The notes below the pieces were generated by a model, which saw only the letters and a program-made list of their open reading frames with translations, did no database searches and was not told the DNA's origin. The position numbers and the translations under genes are program-made. A stretch of DNA of 32,345 nucleotides from Helicobacter sp. (GTDB lineage Bacteria > Campylobacterota > Campylobacteria > Campylobacterales > Helicobacteraceae), in the NCBI GenBank assembly GCA_029264655.1, contig JARHZY010000144.1, positions 1-32,345 on the forward strand, in the 5' to 3' direction. Position 1 is the first letter of the stretch; each line of letters begins with the position of its first letter. This document shows positions 7,683 to 16,496 of this stretch, one piece after another.

Positions 7683-9773
7683 ATGATTTTTTCTCGTCTT
7701 CGTATAGGGACAAAAATATCTGGAGTGGTTGTGCTGATTATGGCGATAGCTATGGTTGGGCTTTCTTGGATTATTGCTTTTGGGGCTAAAAAAGCACTTG
7801 AGAATGAAGCTGAAAAGCTTCTTCAAATAGCGTCCGCACGTTATGCAAATTTTGTTTATTCTATCGTTTCTGATGGATTTATTTCGGTAAATACTATACA
7901 GGGAGTAACAAATACTATTTTTGAAAATGCTATAGTGCCAAGAGAAACGCAATTACTTAATGTTATTGATAATATGGTGGATCATAACCAACACATCACT
8001 TTTGGTTATATTTATATTAAAGATGCATCAAATATAAAACTAAAAGAAAACTCTAAATCAATCACAAGTAATGGTGAGATTCTTATGATTATTGATGATA
8101 GGGATATAGAAAATATAGGTGGAACACAACAGGTTACCCCTGATTACAAAATTTTAAATACGCAAGCTTTTGAAGATGCAATGAGGAGTGATAAGATTGC
8201 GTTTGGTAATGCAATACCAATGAATATTGCTGGCACAGAAGTGTTTGCGGTGAATATTGTTGCACCAATTTATAATGCAGAGAAGAAAAAAATAGGTGTT
8301 ATAGGGGCAACAATAGATTTAAATGTATTAAGAAGTAATTTAGTAGAGCGAGATAGGGCATTTGATGGTGAAATACGTATGCTTATTTCTGATAAGGAGA
8401 CTATTATTTCACATACTAATCCAAATGCTGTGAATAAGAAGCTTACTGAATATAATGCTACTCCACAAGCACAAAAAGTAGGAGAAGCTATAAAAAACCA
8501 CCAAAATGGTATTTTTGAATATTACTCTATTACCAACAAAGCTTTATCAGCTGCCGCTCTTTATAGTTTCCGCATACCCGATACAAATAGATATTGGGGA
8601 ATGCTAACGCTTGTGCCATACGAACAAATAGAAAAACCAGCGTATGAAATCATGCAATATGTTGCTATCGCATGCCTTATTTTTATTGCACTTTCAGCAG
8701 TGCTTGTTGCAGCATATGTAAAATTTAGAGTGAGTATTCGTCTTACAAAAGTGCAAAACTATCTTTTTGATTTCTTTGCATTTCTACGTTATGAGAAAAA
8801 TGAAGTTCCAGACTATAAAATAATAGCACGAGATGAAATAGGAGAAATGGCAGAAGCTATAAAAAATAATATTGCTTTTATCCAAAAAGGAATTACGCAA
8901 GATAGGATGGTTGTCAAAGAAACCATTAATGCAGTGCAAGATATAGAAAAAGGGGATTTTATGGTAAGTATCAATAATACACCAAATAACCCTGAACTTG
9001 TCAAATTAGCTTCTGCACTTAATGATATGTTAAATGTATTAAGACAAAAAGTTGGTTCAAATATGAATAGCATTAGCAAGGTATTTGAAAGTTATAAAAA
9101 TCTTGATTTTACTATTTCGATTGAAAACGCTATTGGTAGTGTAGAAACGATGACAAATATTTTAGGAAATGAAATCAAAATTATGCTACAGGCTTCTTCT
9201 GGCTTTGCTGATGTTCTCACAAAACAAAGCGGTGAGTTGCAATCTTCAATGGATCGCCTTATTGAATCAAGTAATTTTCAAGCTAATTCACTCCAAGAGA
9301 GTGCATCTGCAATAGAAGAAATTACTGCTTCTATGCAAAATGTAAGTGAGAAGACAAACGAGCTCACCGCACAATCAGAAGATATTAAAAGCGTGATTGA
9401 AATCATACGCGATATAGCAGATCAAACAAACTTATTAGCACTTAACGCAGCAATAGAAGCAGCAAGGGCAGGGGAGCATGGTAGGGGCTTTGCAGTAGTT
9501 GCAGATGAAGTAAGAAAACTAGCAGAGAGAACACAGAAGTCATTAGGAGAGATTGAAGCAAATGTAAATCTTCTTGTGCAGTCTGTTAGTGATATGGCAT
9601 CCTCTATTAAAGAGCAAACAGAAGGAATAGCCCAGATTAATGACGCAGTAGCACAACTTGAGAATATTACCCAAGATAATGTTTCAATTGCCAACCACAC
9701 AAGTGCTATTACCCAAGATGTGGGCTGTGTTGCCCAAGAAATCTTTAATGATGTGCATAAAAAGAAATTTTAG
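7683..9773 (+). CDS. Methyl-accepting chemotaxis protein with large Cache-type sensor
   Basis: Second transmembrane chemoreceptor, 696 residues. First membrane helix at ~13-34, periplasmic dCache-like sensor at ~38-320 ([20 protein letters not shown] at 192-211 is the usual Cache strand pair), second membrane helix at ~325-346, then HAMP-like linker (347-450) and signalling hairpin. The tip [20 protein letters not shown] lies at 578-597 and is followed by [20 protein letters not shown]. The C-terminus is VHKKKF, like the QKKF end of the receptor at 181, and there is no CheR-binding pentapeptide. The sensor halves of the two receptors differ, so they probably sense different ligands, while the hairpin DNA is nearly the same. 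The ATG follows GGGAGTATAAAAT, the same leader as the first receptor. It stands alone in its transcription unit. The ligand cannot be told from sequence. Confidence 0.95.
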   Translation: MIFSRLRIGTKISGVVVLIMAIAMVGLSWIIAFGAKKALENEAEKLLQIASARYANFVYSIVSDGFISVNTIQGVTNTIFENAIVPRETQLLNVIDNMVDHNQHITFGYIYIKDASNIKLKENSKSITSNGEILMIIDDRDIENIGGTQQVTPDYKILNTQAFEDAMRSDKIAFGNAIPMNIAGTEVFAVNIVAPIYNAEKKKIGVIGATIDLNVLRSNLVERDRAFDGEIRMLISDKETIISHTNPNAVNKKLTEYNATPQAQKVGEAIKNHQNGIFEYYSITNKALSAAALYSFRIPDTNRYWGMLTLVPYEQIEKPAYEIMQYVAIACLIFIALSAVLVAAYVKFRVSIRLTKVQNYLFDFFAFLRYEKNEVPDYKIIARDEIGEMAEAIKNNIAFIQKGITQDRMVVKETINAVQDIEKGDFMVSINNTPNNPELVKLASALNDMLNVLRQKVGSNMNSISKVFESYKNLDFTISIENAIGSVETMTNILGNEIKIMLQASSGFADVLTKQSGELQSSMDRLIESSNFQANSLQESASAIEEITASMQNVSEKTNELTAQSEDIKSVIEIIRDIADQTNLLALNAAIEAARAGEHGRGFAVVADEVRKLAERTQKSLGEIEANVNLLVQSVSDMASSIKEQTEGIAQINDAVAQLENITQDNVSIANHTSAITQDVGCVAQEIFNDVHKKKF

Positions 9774-9820
9774 TTCTATGCAGCTAGAATCTAGTCAATA
9801 AGGATTACTTATTTGACGAT

Positions 9821-9846
9821 AGAAATATTTTTTTATTTCTTTTTTT
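9821..9846 (+). terminator. Weak AT-rich hairpin with T run
   Basis: AGAAAT (9821-9826) pairs with ATTTCT (9835-9840) and is followed by six T, 47 bases after the chemoreceptor stop. The stem has a single G-C pair, so it is a weak intrinsic terminator at best. Confidence 0.3.
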
Positions 9847-10327
9847 ATCCACTCTCAATATAAAAAGCTATATTTTATAGCTAAAGGATAATTACTTATA
9901 CTTTAGCAGTTAAAAACTTGACAAGGCATTTGATATAATGTCAAAATATAATCCTACATAATTGTTTAGCAAGATAAATCCTATGGATTTTAAAGACAGG
10001 CTTTTAATGTATTGAGAATGCTTGTTTGAAATAAAAATTGTTTAATGCTAATATAGATGGAATCTATTTGACATGGGTGCTAGCCAATGCTTTTGCTTAT
10101 TGTGGTTATAGAGGCAATATTATTACTAAATTTTAGTTACAATAATAATTCTATATCCATAGTTATAAATATTTTTTAGAGTAAATAAAGCTCTGTAATT
10201 GCGATTATAGATTCTATACTTGGAGTATGAAGCCTTTTTAATGATGGCGATCTCTATTTATATTGCGATATTAGATGAATTTGCTTATATTTATAATAAA
10301 ATTTTCTAAAAGAGTTTATTTTTTAAG

Positions 10328-10333
10328 TATAAT
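10328..10333 (+). promoter_or_regulatory. Sigma-70 -10 box of the coaD cluster
   Basis: TATAAT 30 bases before the ATG at 10363 in an A/T-rich context without a clear -35 box, the usual look of Helicobacter sigma-70 promoters. It would drive 10363-12560 as one unit. Confidence 0.45.
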
Positions 10334-10362
10334 CAAGCTTTTAAAATTCAGGAAGGATATGC

Positions 10363-10764
10363 ATGTATTCGTATTTGTTTTATGTGATTATGTGGGCAGT
10401 GTGTTTTGTCCTTGTTATACCTGTGCTTATTGTCGGTGTTATTTATGTGTTGTTAAGTAATAAACCACCAAAGCAAGTTGAAAGCACATTGCAAATTATG
10501 TTTAATATCATAAAAGGTGCACAAACAAAAGTTGCTTTTAGTGCCGCACTTGAGCAGTTTAAGGGGAAATATGGGGTATTAAATGATGAAAAAAATTTTG
10601 AATTATGGCTTCAATGTATTAAAGAATTAGCACGTTCAACACATTGGGATACCGATGCAATTGCAAAATTTGGACAAGAACTTGAAGATAAAAATACAAC
10701 ACATGCGAAAAAAATCTCTACTGCTATTGCAACCGTGTTAAAAACAAAAGAGCAAAAAAAATAA
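10363..10764 (+). CDS. Small membrane-anchored protein of unknown function
   Basis: 133 residues. I do not recognise the family. Residues ~4-33 form one long hydrophobic helix (VIMWAVCFVLVIPVLIVGVI), and the rest is soluble, mostly helical and charged (QFKGKYGVLNDEKNFELWLQ at 65-84), ending in a lysine-rich tail. This suggests a single-pass inner-membrane protein with a cytoplasmic C-terminal domain. GGAAGG sits 6 bases before the ATG, so translation is well supported. It is 15 bases upstream of coaD and appears to be the first gene of the coaD-tmk-ComF-like transcript. Its position says little about function because the cluster is metabolically mixed. Confidence 0.8.
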   Translation: MYSYLFYVIMWAVCFVLVIPVLIVGVIYVLLSNKPPKQVESTLQIMFNIIKGAQTKVAFSAALEQFKGKYGVLNDEKNFELWLQCIKELARSTHWDTDAIAKFGQELEDKNTTHAKKISTAIATVLKTKEQKK

Positions 10765-10779
10765 TTTCTAAGAGTAAGT

Positions 10780-11280
10780 ATGAATAAATTAGCAATATAT
10801 CCCGGAACATTTGATCCATTAACAAATGGGCATTTAGATATTGTAAAACGTAGTAGTAAAATGTTTGAAAAAGTAGTTATTGCGGTGGCAAGCTCTGAAA
10901 GTAAAAATCCACTTTATAGCTTAGCAGAACGTGAAACAATGATAAATTTAGCATTAGAGGAATATAAACATGAGATTCCAAATGTATGTTGTATTACCTT
11001 TAGTAATCTACTTGCCACATTAGCAGCTGATATGCAGGCAAAAGTAATTATACGAGGTTTGCGTGTTGTTAGCGATTTTGAATATGAATTACAAATGGGA
11101 TATGCCAATGCTTCCCTTAATAACGCATTAGATACAATTTACTTTATGCCTACTTTACAAAACGCCTTTATTAGCTCATCAATTGTGCGGAGTATCATTG
11201 TGCATGGTGGTAAATTTAGCCATCTTGTGCCAAAGAGTATTCATACCTATATACAACAATTACAATCAAAAGAATTATAA
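10780..11280 (+). CDS. coaD: Phosphopantetheine adenylyltransferase (CoaD)
   Basis: Transfers AMP from ATP to 4'-phosphopantetheine, the fourth step of coenzyme A synthesis; cytosolic hexamer in known members. The 166-residue length is normal. The nucleotidyltransferase motif [12 protein letters not shown] is at 7-18 (T/HxGH-type ATP site), the substrate-binding [12 protein letters not shown] at 92-103 and ISSSIVR (the ISSTxxR element) at 131-137. The start follows CTAAGAGTAAGT, a modest ribosome site. Its stop shares an A with the start codon of tmk (TAATG), so the two are translationally coupled. The same coaD-tmk-ComF-like order is found in H. pylori. Confidence 0.96.
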   Translation: MNKLAIYPGTFDPLTNGHLDIVKRSSKMFEKVVIAVASSESKNPLYSLAERETMINLALEEYKHEIPNVCCITFSNLLATLAADMQAKVIIRGLRVVSDFEYELQMGYANASLNNALDTIYFMPTLQNAFISSSIVRSIIVHGGKFSHLVPKSIHTYIQQLQSKEL

Positions 11281-11972
11281 TGCAATATTATGTTATTGAA
11301 GGTATTGACACAAGCGGTAAAACAACGCAATATAATCTCATAAAGCAACATTATCCATGTGTATCATTATCGGATTATAAAGATTCCCAAACACAATCTA
11401 TTATTTTGTTAAATGAACCCGGTGGCACAGCATTTGGTAATCTTATACGCGAAATACTGCTACACAAACAAGTTGCAATGGCAGATAGGAGTGCATTTTT
11501 ATTATTTTTAGCACAAAGAGCAGAGATTTTTGAACGCATTAAAGATTTGCCCAATACAATTATTGCAGATAGAAGTCTTATTTCTGGTATAGCCTATGCA
11601 CATACTATCGATATGCATGAAGCATTGCGACTTAATCTTTTTGCTACACAATCTATTTTACCGCATAAAATTGTATTATTGGAGTTATCTGAAGCGACAT
11701 TGAAAGAGCGTTTAGGGCAAAAGCAACTTGACAACATAGAATCAAAGGGTATTCATTATCTCATGGATATACAAGAACGTTTAAAAACAATCATAACATA
11801 TTTGCAAAATAGCAATACCATGCAAGATTTAGGCTATTGTAATCCCAATAGAGTTAAGAATATAGATTCTGCTTATAACGCACAGACGCAGCAGCCCGAA
11901 GTTTTAAGGCTTGATGCAGCACTACCGCAAGAGATCATACATAACTATATTTGTGCTTTTTTTGGAATATAA
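11280..11972 (+). CDS. tmk: Thymidylate kinase
   Basis: Phosphorylates dTMP to dTDP with ATP, an essential step to dTTP. The P-loop is EGIDTSGKTT (7-16); LNEPGGT (44-50) holds the family's EPGGT dTMP-binding loop; DRSLISGIAYA (97-107) is the DR-Y/S motif. At 230 residues it is longer than the usual ~195-215. The extra length is a Asn/Gln-rich stretch around 176-210, shortly before the C-terminal helix, which carries no recognised motif. It overlaps coaD by one base at the start and abuts the next gene with zero spacing, the tightest part of the cluster. Confidence 0.94.
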   Translation: MQYYVIEGIDTSGKTTQYNLIKQHYPCVSLSDYKDSQTQSIILLNEPGGTAFGNLIREILLHKQVAMADRSAFLLFLAQRAEIFERIKDLPNTIIADRSLISGIAYAHTIDMHEALRLNLFATQSILPHKIVLLELSEATLKERLGQKQLDNIESKGIHYLMDIQERLKTIITYLQNSNTMQDLGYCNPNRVKNIDSAYNAQTQQPEVLRLDAALPQEIIHNYICAFFGI

Positions 11973-12560
11973 ATGTATTGTGTTGTGTGCGGACAACTAA
12001 GTTGGCATATAATATGTAAGAGTTGCTTGCATAATATATGGCATGTAGATTCCAAACGTATATTGCATAATAATGTAAAAGTTTTTAGTAGTTTTGCATT
12101 CAGTGAATTAAAGTTTTTATTAGCAAGTAAAAATCATATTATTGGCAGTCGTATTTTTAAATGTTTAGGATATTATGGTGTTTATAAATTTTTTGCAAGT
12201 TATCCAAATTTAGCAGCACTCCATAAAAAATATATTGCGGTTATCTCTATACGCAATCATACTATTGGTGCATATTCGCATAGTGCAATCCTAGCACAAT
12301 GTTTTCAAAAATATGGTTTTCAAGTTTTTCATAATGCACTCATTATCGGTAATAATAGCCGTTTTGCATTTCTTGGACGTCAAGAGAGGGAAAAAATAGG
12401 TAGAAATTTTCATTTTACTTTAAAAAAAGAATATGAAAGTATTATTTTAGTAGATGATATTATAACAACCGGACAAACACTCTTTGAGGCAAGCCAAATT
12501 CTTATGCAAAATAATCATACACCGCTTTTTGCATGGACACTTTGTGATTCTAGATATTAA
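11973..12560 (+). CDS. ComF-family phosphoribosyltransferase-like protein
   Basis: 195 residues of the ComF/GntX family, linked in other bacteria to DNA uptake. The N-terminus has two Cys pairs, C3-x2-C6 and C15-x2-C18, likely a zinc site. The C-terminal half is a type I phosphoribosyltransferase fold with the PRPP loop VDDIITTGQT (160-169) preceded by the hydrophobic strand ESIIL. No ribosome site is visible other than the end of tmk, whose stop is directly followed by this ATG, so it depends on coupling. Helicobacter are naturally competent and carry a homologue in the same place, but whether the protein acts in transformation here is inference. Last gene of the cluster. Confidence 0.85.
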   Translation: MYCVVCGQLSWHIICKSCLHNIWHVDSKRILHNNVKVFSSFAFSELKFLLASKNHIIGSRIFKCLGYYGVYKFFASYPNLAALHKKYIAVISIRNHTIGAYSHSAILAQCFQKYGFQVFHNALIIGNNSRFAFLGRQEREKIGRNFHFTLKKEYESIILVDDIITTGQTLFEASQILMQNNHTPLFAWTLCDSRY

Positions 12561-12707
12561 TAATTAAAACATAGTATATATTAGATATTCACAAAGATTT
12601 TTTAATAAGACTATTGTAATAACACAATAAAACACCATTTTATATAAAATCAACTTGCTTTTATAATAAAGTTATCATGTTTGGGAGTGAAAATTTATGT
12701 TTTTGGG

Positions 12708-12713
12708 TATAAT
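12708..12713 (+). promoter_or_regulatory. Sigma-70 -10 box before the pseudo-receiver protein
   Basis: GGTATAATATAG with TATAAT at 12708-12713, 40 bases before the ATG at 12753. It gives the gene its own start after a 192-base gap. Confidence 0.45.
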
Positions 12714-12752
12714 ATAGACTTTGAAGTTTTTATATGATGCTAAGGAGCAATA

Positions 12753-14183
12753 ATGCTAGAAGGGCAAATTATTAGTTTAGATACCGCAAAAAAAGAAGGA
12801 AAAGTTGAACAAGCATTAAACAAAAGAGTATATCCATTTGCTTTTGCAGTATGGCAGGGTGAAGAGGAAGAATTAGCTCCAAATATTGATGTTGAATTTG
12901 TGGTAGAAAATCGTATTGTTACAAAAATGCAATTAAAGATTTCACTTGAAGAAGAGGAAGCAATACCTGTTACAAAATCACCCGAAGATTGTATTAATGA
13001 GTTTTTTGCCCGTGAAAAATCTATATTAAGCCACCATCATGATTTTATTGAGGGCAGTAAAGAGCTTGATTTTATGCGTATGAAACGTTTTTTATTTACA
13101 GCATATAATGATTTATGTGATTTAGATTCTATGCTAGAAAACAAAGAGCTTAGAGCAGTGAAACATGAGGTATCATCATTATATAAGGACTTTGAAGAAT
13201 ATAATAGAAAAATTCAATATCCATTGGCATATTCATTTGAAAAAATTTTTTTAGTGCGTCAAGTTGCCTATACACATTTAGAGCAATATATTGAGGATGT
13301 AAAAATTGGTATGGCAGGTGCAAAAGCCGAATGTGAACCGCTTGGTAGAAGGCTTGAGGAAGAAGAGCGGAATCTAAGGCTTATACCAGATAAAAAAAGC
13401 CGCGAATATTTAGAATTTGAGAAAGAAGTAAAGTTGTTGCGTCGCCGTTTTGTTGATTTAATTGATTATATTGCTAAACAAAAAGATATAATTACAAGGG
13501 AAAGTGCACGTTTGCAAATTTTTAAAGAAAAGCATTACCAAACATTTGCCGATGTGTTTGCCCCTATGACTACAGAGATAAAAGATCGTTTTGTTCGCCT
13601 TCTCAATACTAAAGGTTATGAGCTTGATAAAGCAATGTGGGCACGTGCAAAAACAAACCAATATGTAAAAAAATTCTTTCGTGATGCAGATATTCATGGT
13701 GGTTATAATTCAAAAACTTATTTGCGTTACTTTCTTAAAGGGCTTGATAAAAATAAAGTTGTTTCTGCAAAAACAAAAGAACTTTTTGGTTTATTAAGAG
13801 ATTTAGAAAAAATCAGCATACAAAATGTGATGGTTATCCAAGAAAATGATACAAAATCTTTTAAATTACAGCAACTCATTGAACGCGTAGATTCAGGATT
13901 AAAAGTAATAGTTGAGCATAATCCTTTTGATGCACTTGCAAAGCTTGGGGCAAAACCACAAGATATTGTTGTGCTTGATTATAAAAATAGTGGCTTGCTT
14001 GCATTTGATTTTATCCGCGAATATAAAGCAACACCAAATGCTAAAAACCCCGTATTCATTGTTATTACCCCAACACCGCTTGATTATAATACAATGGAAG
14101 AAGGGAGAGAAATTGGTGTTGAATATTATATATTAGCAAATGATGCTGAAGCATTCTCTGATGCAATACGCATGGTTATATAG
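12753..14183 (+). CDS. Unnamed protein: OB-like N-terminus, coiled middle, degenerate receiver
   Basis: 476 residues, no name assigned. Three parts are visible. Residues 1-62 are beta-rich (GQIISLDTAKKEGKVE, then NIDVEFVVENRIVTKMQL) and recall a cold-shock/OB fold. Residues ~80-350 are helical, with a charged coiled-coil-like stretch at ~195-255 (RRLEEEERNLR; FEKEVKLLRRRFVDLIDYIA). Residues ~357-476 look like a response-regulator receiver: strand VMVIQEND (359-366), VVLDYKNSG (406-414) with Asp409 at the phospho-acceptor position, VFIVITPTP (434-442) and YYILAND (458-464). The usual acidic pair is changed to QEND and the conserved Lys after the last strand is absent, so normal phosphorylation is doubtful. 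TAAGGAGCAATAATG gives a clear start. It is a single-gene unit flanked by gaps. A regulatory or scaffold role is inference. Confidence 0.75.
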   Translation: MLEGQIISLDTAKKEGKVEQALNKRVYPFAFAVWQGEEEELAPNIDVEFVVENRIVTKMQLKISLEEEEAIPVTKSPEDCINEFFAREKSILSHHHDFIEGSKELDFMRMKRFLFTAYNDLCDLDSMLENKELRAVKHEVSSLYKDFEEYNRKIQYPLAYSFEKIFLVRQVAYTHLEQYIEDVKIGMAGAKAECEPLGRRLEEEERNLRLIPDKKSREYLEFEKEVKLLRRRFVDLIDYIAKQKDIITRESARLQIFKEKHYQTFADVFAPMTTEIKDRFVRLLNTKGYELDKAMWARAKTNQYVKKFFRDADIHGGYNSKTYLRYFLKGLDKNKVVSAKTKELFGLLRDLEKISIQNVMVIQENDTKSFKLQQLIERVDSGLKVIVEHNPFDALAKLGAKPQDIVVLDYKNSGLLAFDFIREYKATPNAKNPVFIVITPTPLDYNTMEEGREIGVEYYILANDAEAFSDAIRMVI

Positions 14184-14265
14184 TCTCATAAAGTTAAAAT
14201 TTATAATCTAGTCTTTATATATATTCTATTATATAGTAAAAAAGTTCGCTAAGATTGCTATTAAT

Positions 14266-14293
14266 CCTACGCAGGAATACTCCTGCATGTAGG
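14266..14293. other. Bulged hairpin, possible RNA or regulatory structure
   Basis: CCTAC-GCAGGA-ATAC-TCCTGC-AT-GTAGG: 11 base pairs, 7 of them G-C, with a 4-base loop and a 2-base bulge, in DNA that is otherwise strongly AT-rich. There is no T run after it, so it is not a standard terminator for the gene ending at 14183. Confidence 0.5.
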
Positions 14294-14707
14294 CATGGAG
14301 TAAAGAGATTGATTATCTTTAGTCTAATGGGTAAAAATAGCATATATGAGATTCTAAATTATCCATTTAAGAAGATTAAATCGTTAGATTCTAAGTAAAA
14401 ACTTGCAAATAGGCTAATAATATAGCTTTAGGTATTATAAATAGAGGCGATTTGTTTTAATCTTTGCTTTTATATAACAATAAATATCAAAATAAGAGAT
14501 TTCTAAATTACATGGCATACTCCATCTGTGGCATGTAAAATCTATAAAAAACTCTAACTTAATTTTTTAAAAGCAAATTATGTTTCATATTTTTTAATTT
14601 CCTAAGCACTAGTAGTATTTGTCAATGTAATAATATATATTGTTTGTAAAATTATAGCCCATGTATATACTTATAACTTTTGTGGCATAATACATATGTA
14701 ATATTAT

Positions 14708-14725
14708 ATCCTAACAGGATTTTTT
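14708..14725 (+). terminator. Short hairpin with T run inside the gap
   Basis: ATCCT (14708-14712), loop AAC, AGGAT (14716-14720), then TTTTT. It has the form of a small intrinsic terminator but is 525 bases after the nearest plus-strand gene, so it would end an unlisted transcript or be fortuitous. Confidence 0.3.
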
Positions 14726-14984
14726 AAAATGTTTATAATTTGACATATAGTGGTTAGTCATATATTTATAGAATCATATTTACCATATAAATATAAGTTA
14801 GCATAGGAGCTAAAAGTTTAATAAAATATATTTAATTCTATAATTATCAATTCTTGTTTATATTGTGTTTTAGATATAAAATCATTTATATATCTTATTG
14901 TATGTATCATATATTTCCATATGTAATAGAAATATCATATTAAGAAATATAATATATTTATTCTTATAATGCTATTTATTGTGT

Positions 14985-14990
14985 TATAAT
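14985..14990 (+). promoter_or_regulatory. Candidate -10 box for the symporter gene
   Basis: TATAAT (in GTGTTATAATTCTC), about 100 bases before the ATG at 15090; a second TATAAT lies at 14965-14970. In such AT-rich DNA chance matches are common. Confidence 0.3.
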
Positions 14991-15089
14991 TCTCTAGCCA
15001 TTTATATATTTTGTATAAATATTATATCTTAATTTACTTTATTTCTATCTTTATATTCTATGCGTTAGCTGCCTAAAGGAGTGATTGAG

Positions 15090-16496
15090 ATGATAGCAAG
15101 TGGTAATAATACGCAAACATATAAGAAAAAACAACCTTTAGATAAAAAGCTTAGTAAGAGTTTAGTTTTTTGGGTTTTTGTTGGATTGTTTTTGGGTATG
15201 CTTTTTGGGACGATAGGAAGCTTATATCATGAAGAACAAACTTCAGCTTTCATACATTTCTTTTATAATTTTTCTGTGCATTCTAAAGAATATACCATAG
15301 ATCCATTTATCAAAGGCTTGAAGTTATTAATGGGTCCTATCATCTTTTTAACTATTATCACGGGTATTATACGGCTAGAAGACCTTAAAACACTTGGGAC
15401 TTTAGGGTTTAAGACTGTTATTTATTTTGAAGTTGTTAGCACATTTGCACTTGTTATTGGTGTCTTTTTTGGTGAAGTGATTAAGCCCGGACATGGTATG
15501 CACCTTGATGTGGCAAGCCTTGATGCAGAAAGCGTGCAAGGCTATATAGAAGCAGGGGTAAAGCAACAACAAGCTGCTGGTGGAGAACTATGGAATATTC
15601 TTATTAGTGCAATACCACATGATCCAATTAGTCCATTTGTGGAAGGCAAAACTTTGCAAGTGCTTGTTATGGCGGTTATAATTGCAATTATTTTATCTTT
15701 TACACGTAAAAATTTTAAAGAATCTGCATTAAAGTATTTTGAAAGCATGCAAGAAACATTTTTTAAGGTGCTTACTATTTTAATTTGGTATAGCCCGCTA
15801 GCAACATTTGGTGCAATGGCATTTTTAATAGCAAAGTTTGGTTTTAGTTCCATTAGTGGTATGGCATTATTGCTTGTAACAATGGCACTTGCTGTGCTAG
15901 CGTTTGTTTTTGGTGTTTTGGGGATTATTGCAGGAATTGCACGTGTAAATATTTTTAAATTTATGCGTTTCATTTATAGAGAAGTGCTTGTTGTCTTTGC
16001 AACTTCAAGCAGTGAAACAGCCCTTGCCCCACTTATGCGTAAGCTAGAAAAAGCAGGCATACAGAAAGCTTCTGTGGGATTAGTTATCCCAACAGGATAT
16101 AGTTTTAATCTTGATGCAACAAATATTTATCTTAGTCTTGCAGTAATTTTTCTTGGGCAGGCATTTGATATTCCACTTACCTTAGAACAAACCATTACAC
16201 TTATTGTTATTCTTATGGTATCGTCAAAAGGTGCAGTGGGTGTTACTGGTAGTGGTTTTATTGTGCTTGCTGGCACACTCTCTGCACTCACAACGGCTGA
16301 TGGCTCACATCTTATCCCTGCAGTTACGGTTGCGGCAATATTGGGGATTGATAAATTCCTTAGCGAAATGCGTAGCGTTGGGAATCTGTGTGGCAATGCT
16401 GTTGCATGCATGATTGTAAGTATTTGGGATAAACGCGTTGATATGGAGAAATTCCGCTATGCACTCGACCATCCTAATGAATTTAAAGTCTTATAA
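15090..16496 (+). CDS. dctA: Dicarboxylate/amino acid:cation symporter, DctA-like
   Basis: Inner-membrane secondary transporter of the DAACS/SDF family, taking up C4-dicarboxylates or acidic amino acids with H+ or Na+. 468 residues with eight or so membrane helices and the re-entrant loops of the family: the serine-rich hairpin TSSSETALAPLMRKLEKAG (305-323), PTGYSFNLDATNIY (334-347), the second hairpin region SSKGAVGVTGSGFIVLAGTL (378-397) and GIDKFLSEMRSVGNLCGN (419-436). The last closely follows the DctA form. I start at ATG 15090, 8 bases after AAAGGAG (15075-15081); a GTG at 15081 overlaps the ribosome site. It is alone in its transcript. Substrate cannot be fixed by sequence; a GltP-type glutamate/aspartate carrier is the alternative. 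Confidence 0.85.
   Translation: MIASGNNTQTYKKKQPLDKKLSKSLVFWVFVGLFLGMLFGTIGSLYHEEQTSAFIHFFYNFSVHSKEYTIDPFIKGLKLLMGPIIFLTIITGIIRLEDLKTLGTLGFKTVIYFEVVSTFALVIGVFFGEVIKPGHGMHLDVASLDAESVQGYIEAGVKQQQAAGGELWNILISAIPHDPISPFVEGKTLQVLVMAVIIAIILSFTRKNFKESALKYFESMQETFFKVLTILIWYSPLATFGAMAFLIAKFGFSSISGMALLLVTMALAVLAFVFGVLGIIAGIARVNIFKFMRFIYREVLVVFATSSSETALAPLMRKLEKAGIQKASVGLVIPTGYSFNLDATNIYLSLAVIFLGQAFDIPLTLEQTITLIVILMVSSKGAVGVTGSGFIVLAGTLSALTTADGSHLIPAVTVAAILGIDKFLSEMRSVGNLCGNAVACMIVSIWDKRVDMEKFRYALDHPNEFKVL

Larger units (their letters stand above)
9774..10362. other. Gene-free stretch after the second chemoreceptor
   Basis: 589 bases with no supported gene. It contains a weak hairpin with T run near its start (9821-9846) and a promoter near its end (10328-10333), listed separately. 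Confidence 0.55.
14184..15089. other. 906-base gap with structured elements
   Basis: No gene is supported on either strand. It contains a strong bulged hairpin (14266-14293), a weakly similar structured patch (14509-14537), a hairpin with T run (14708-14725) and the dctA promoter and ribosome site. The rest is AT-rich sequence with nothing I can name. Confidence 0.55.

Noticed and set aside
9919-9942. TTGACA near TATAAT as a full sigma-70 promoter
   Set aside because: The spacing is only about 10 bases, far from 17, and no gene follows closely.
15081-15089. GTG start for the symporter
   Set aside because: It overlaps the AAAGGAG ribosome site; ATG 15090 has the right spacing.
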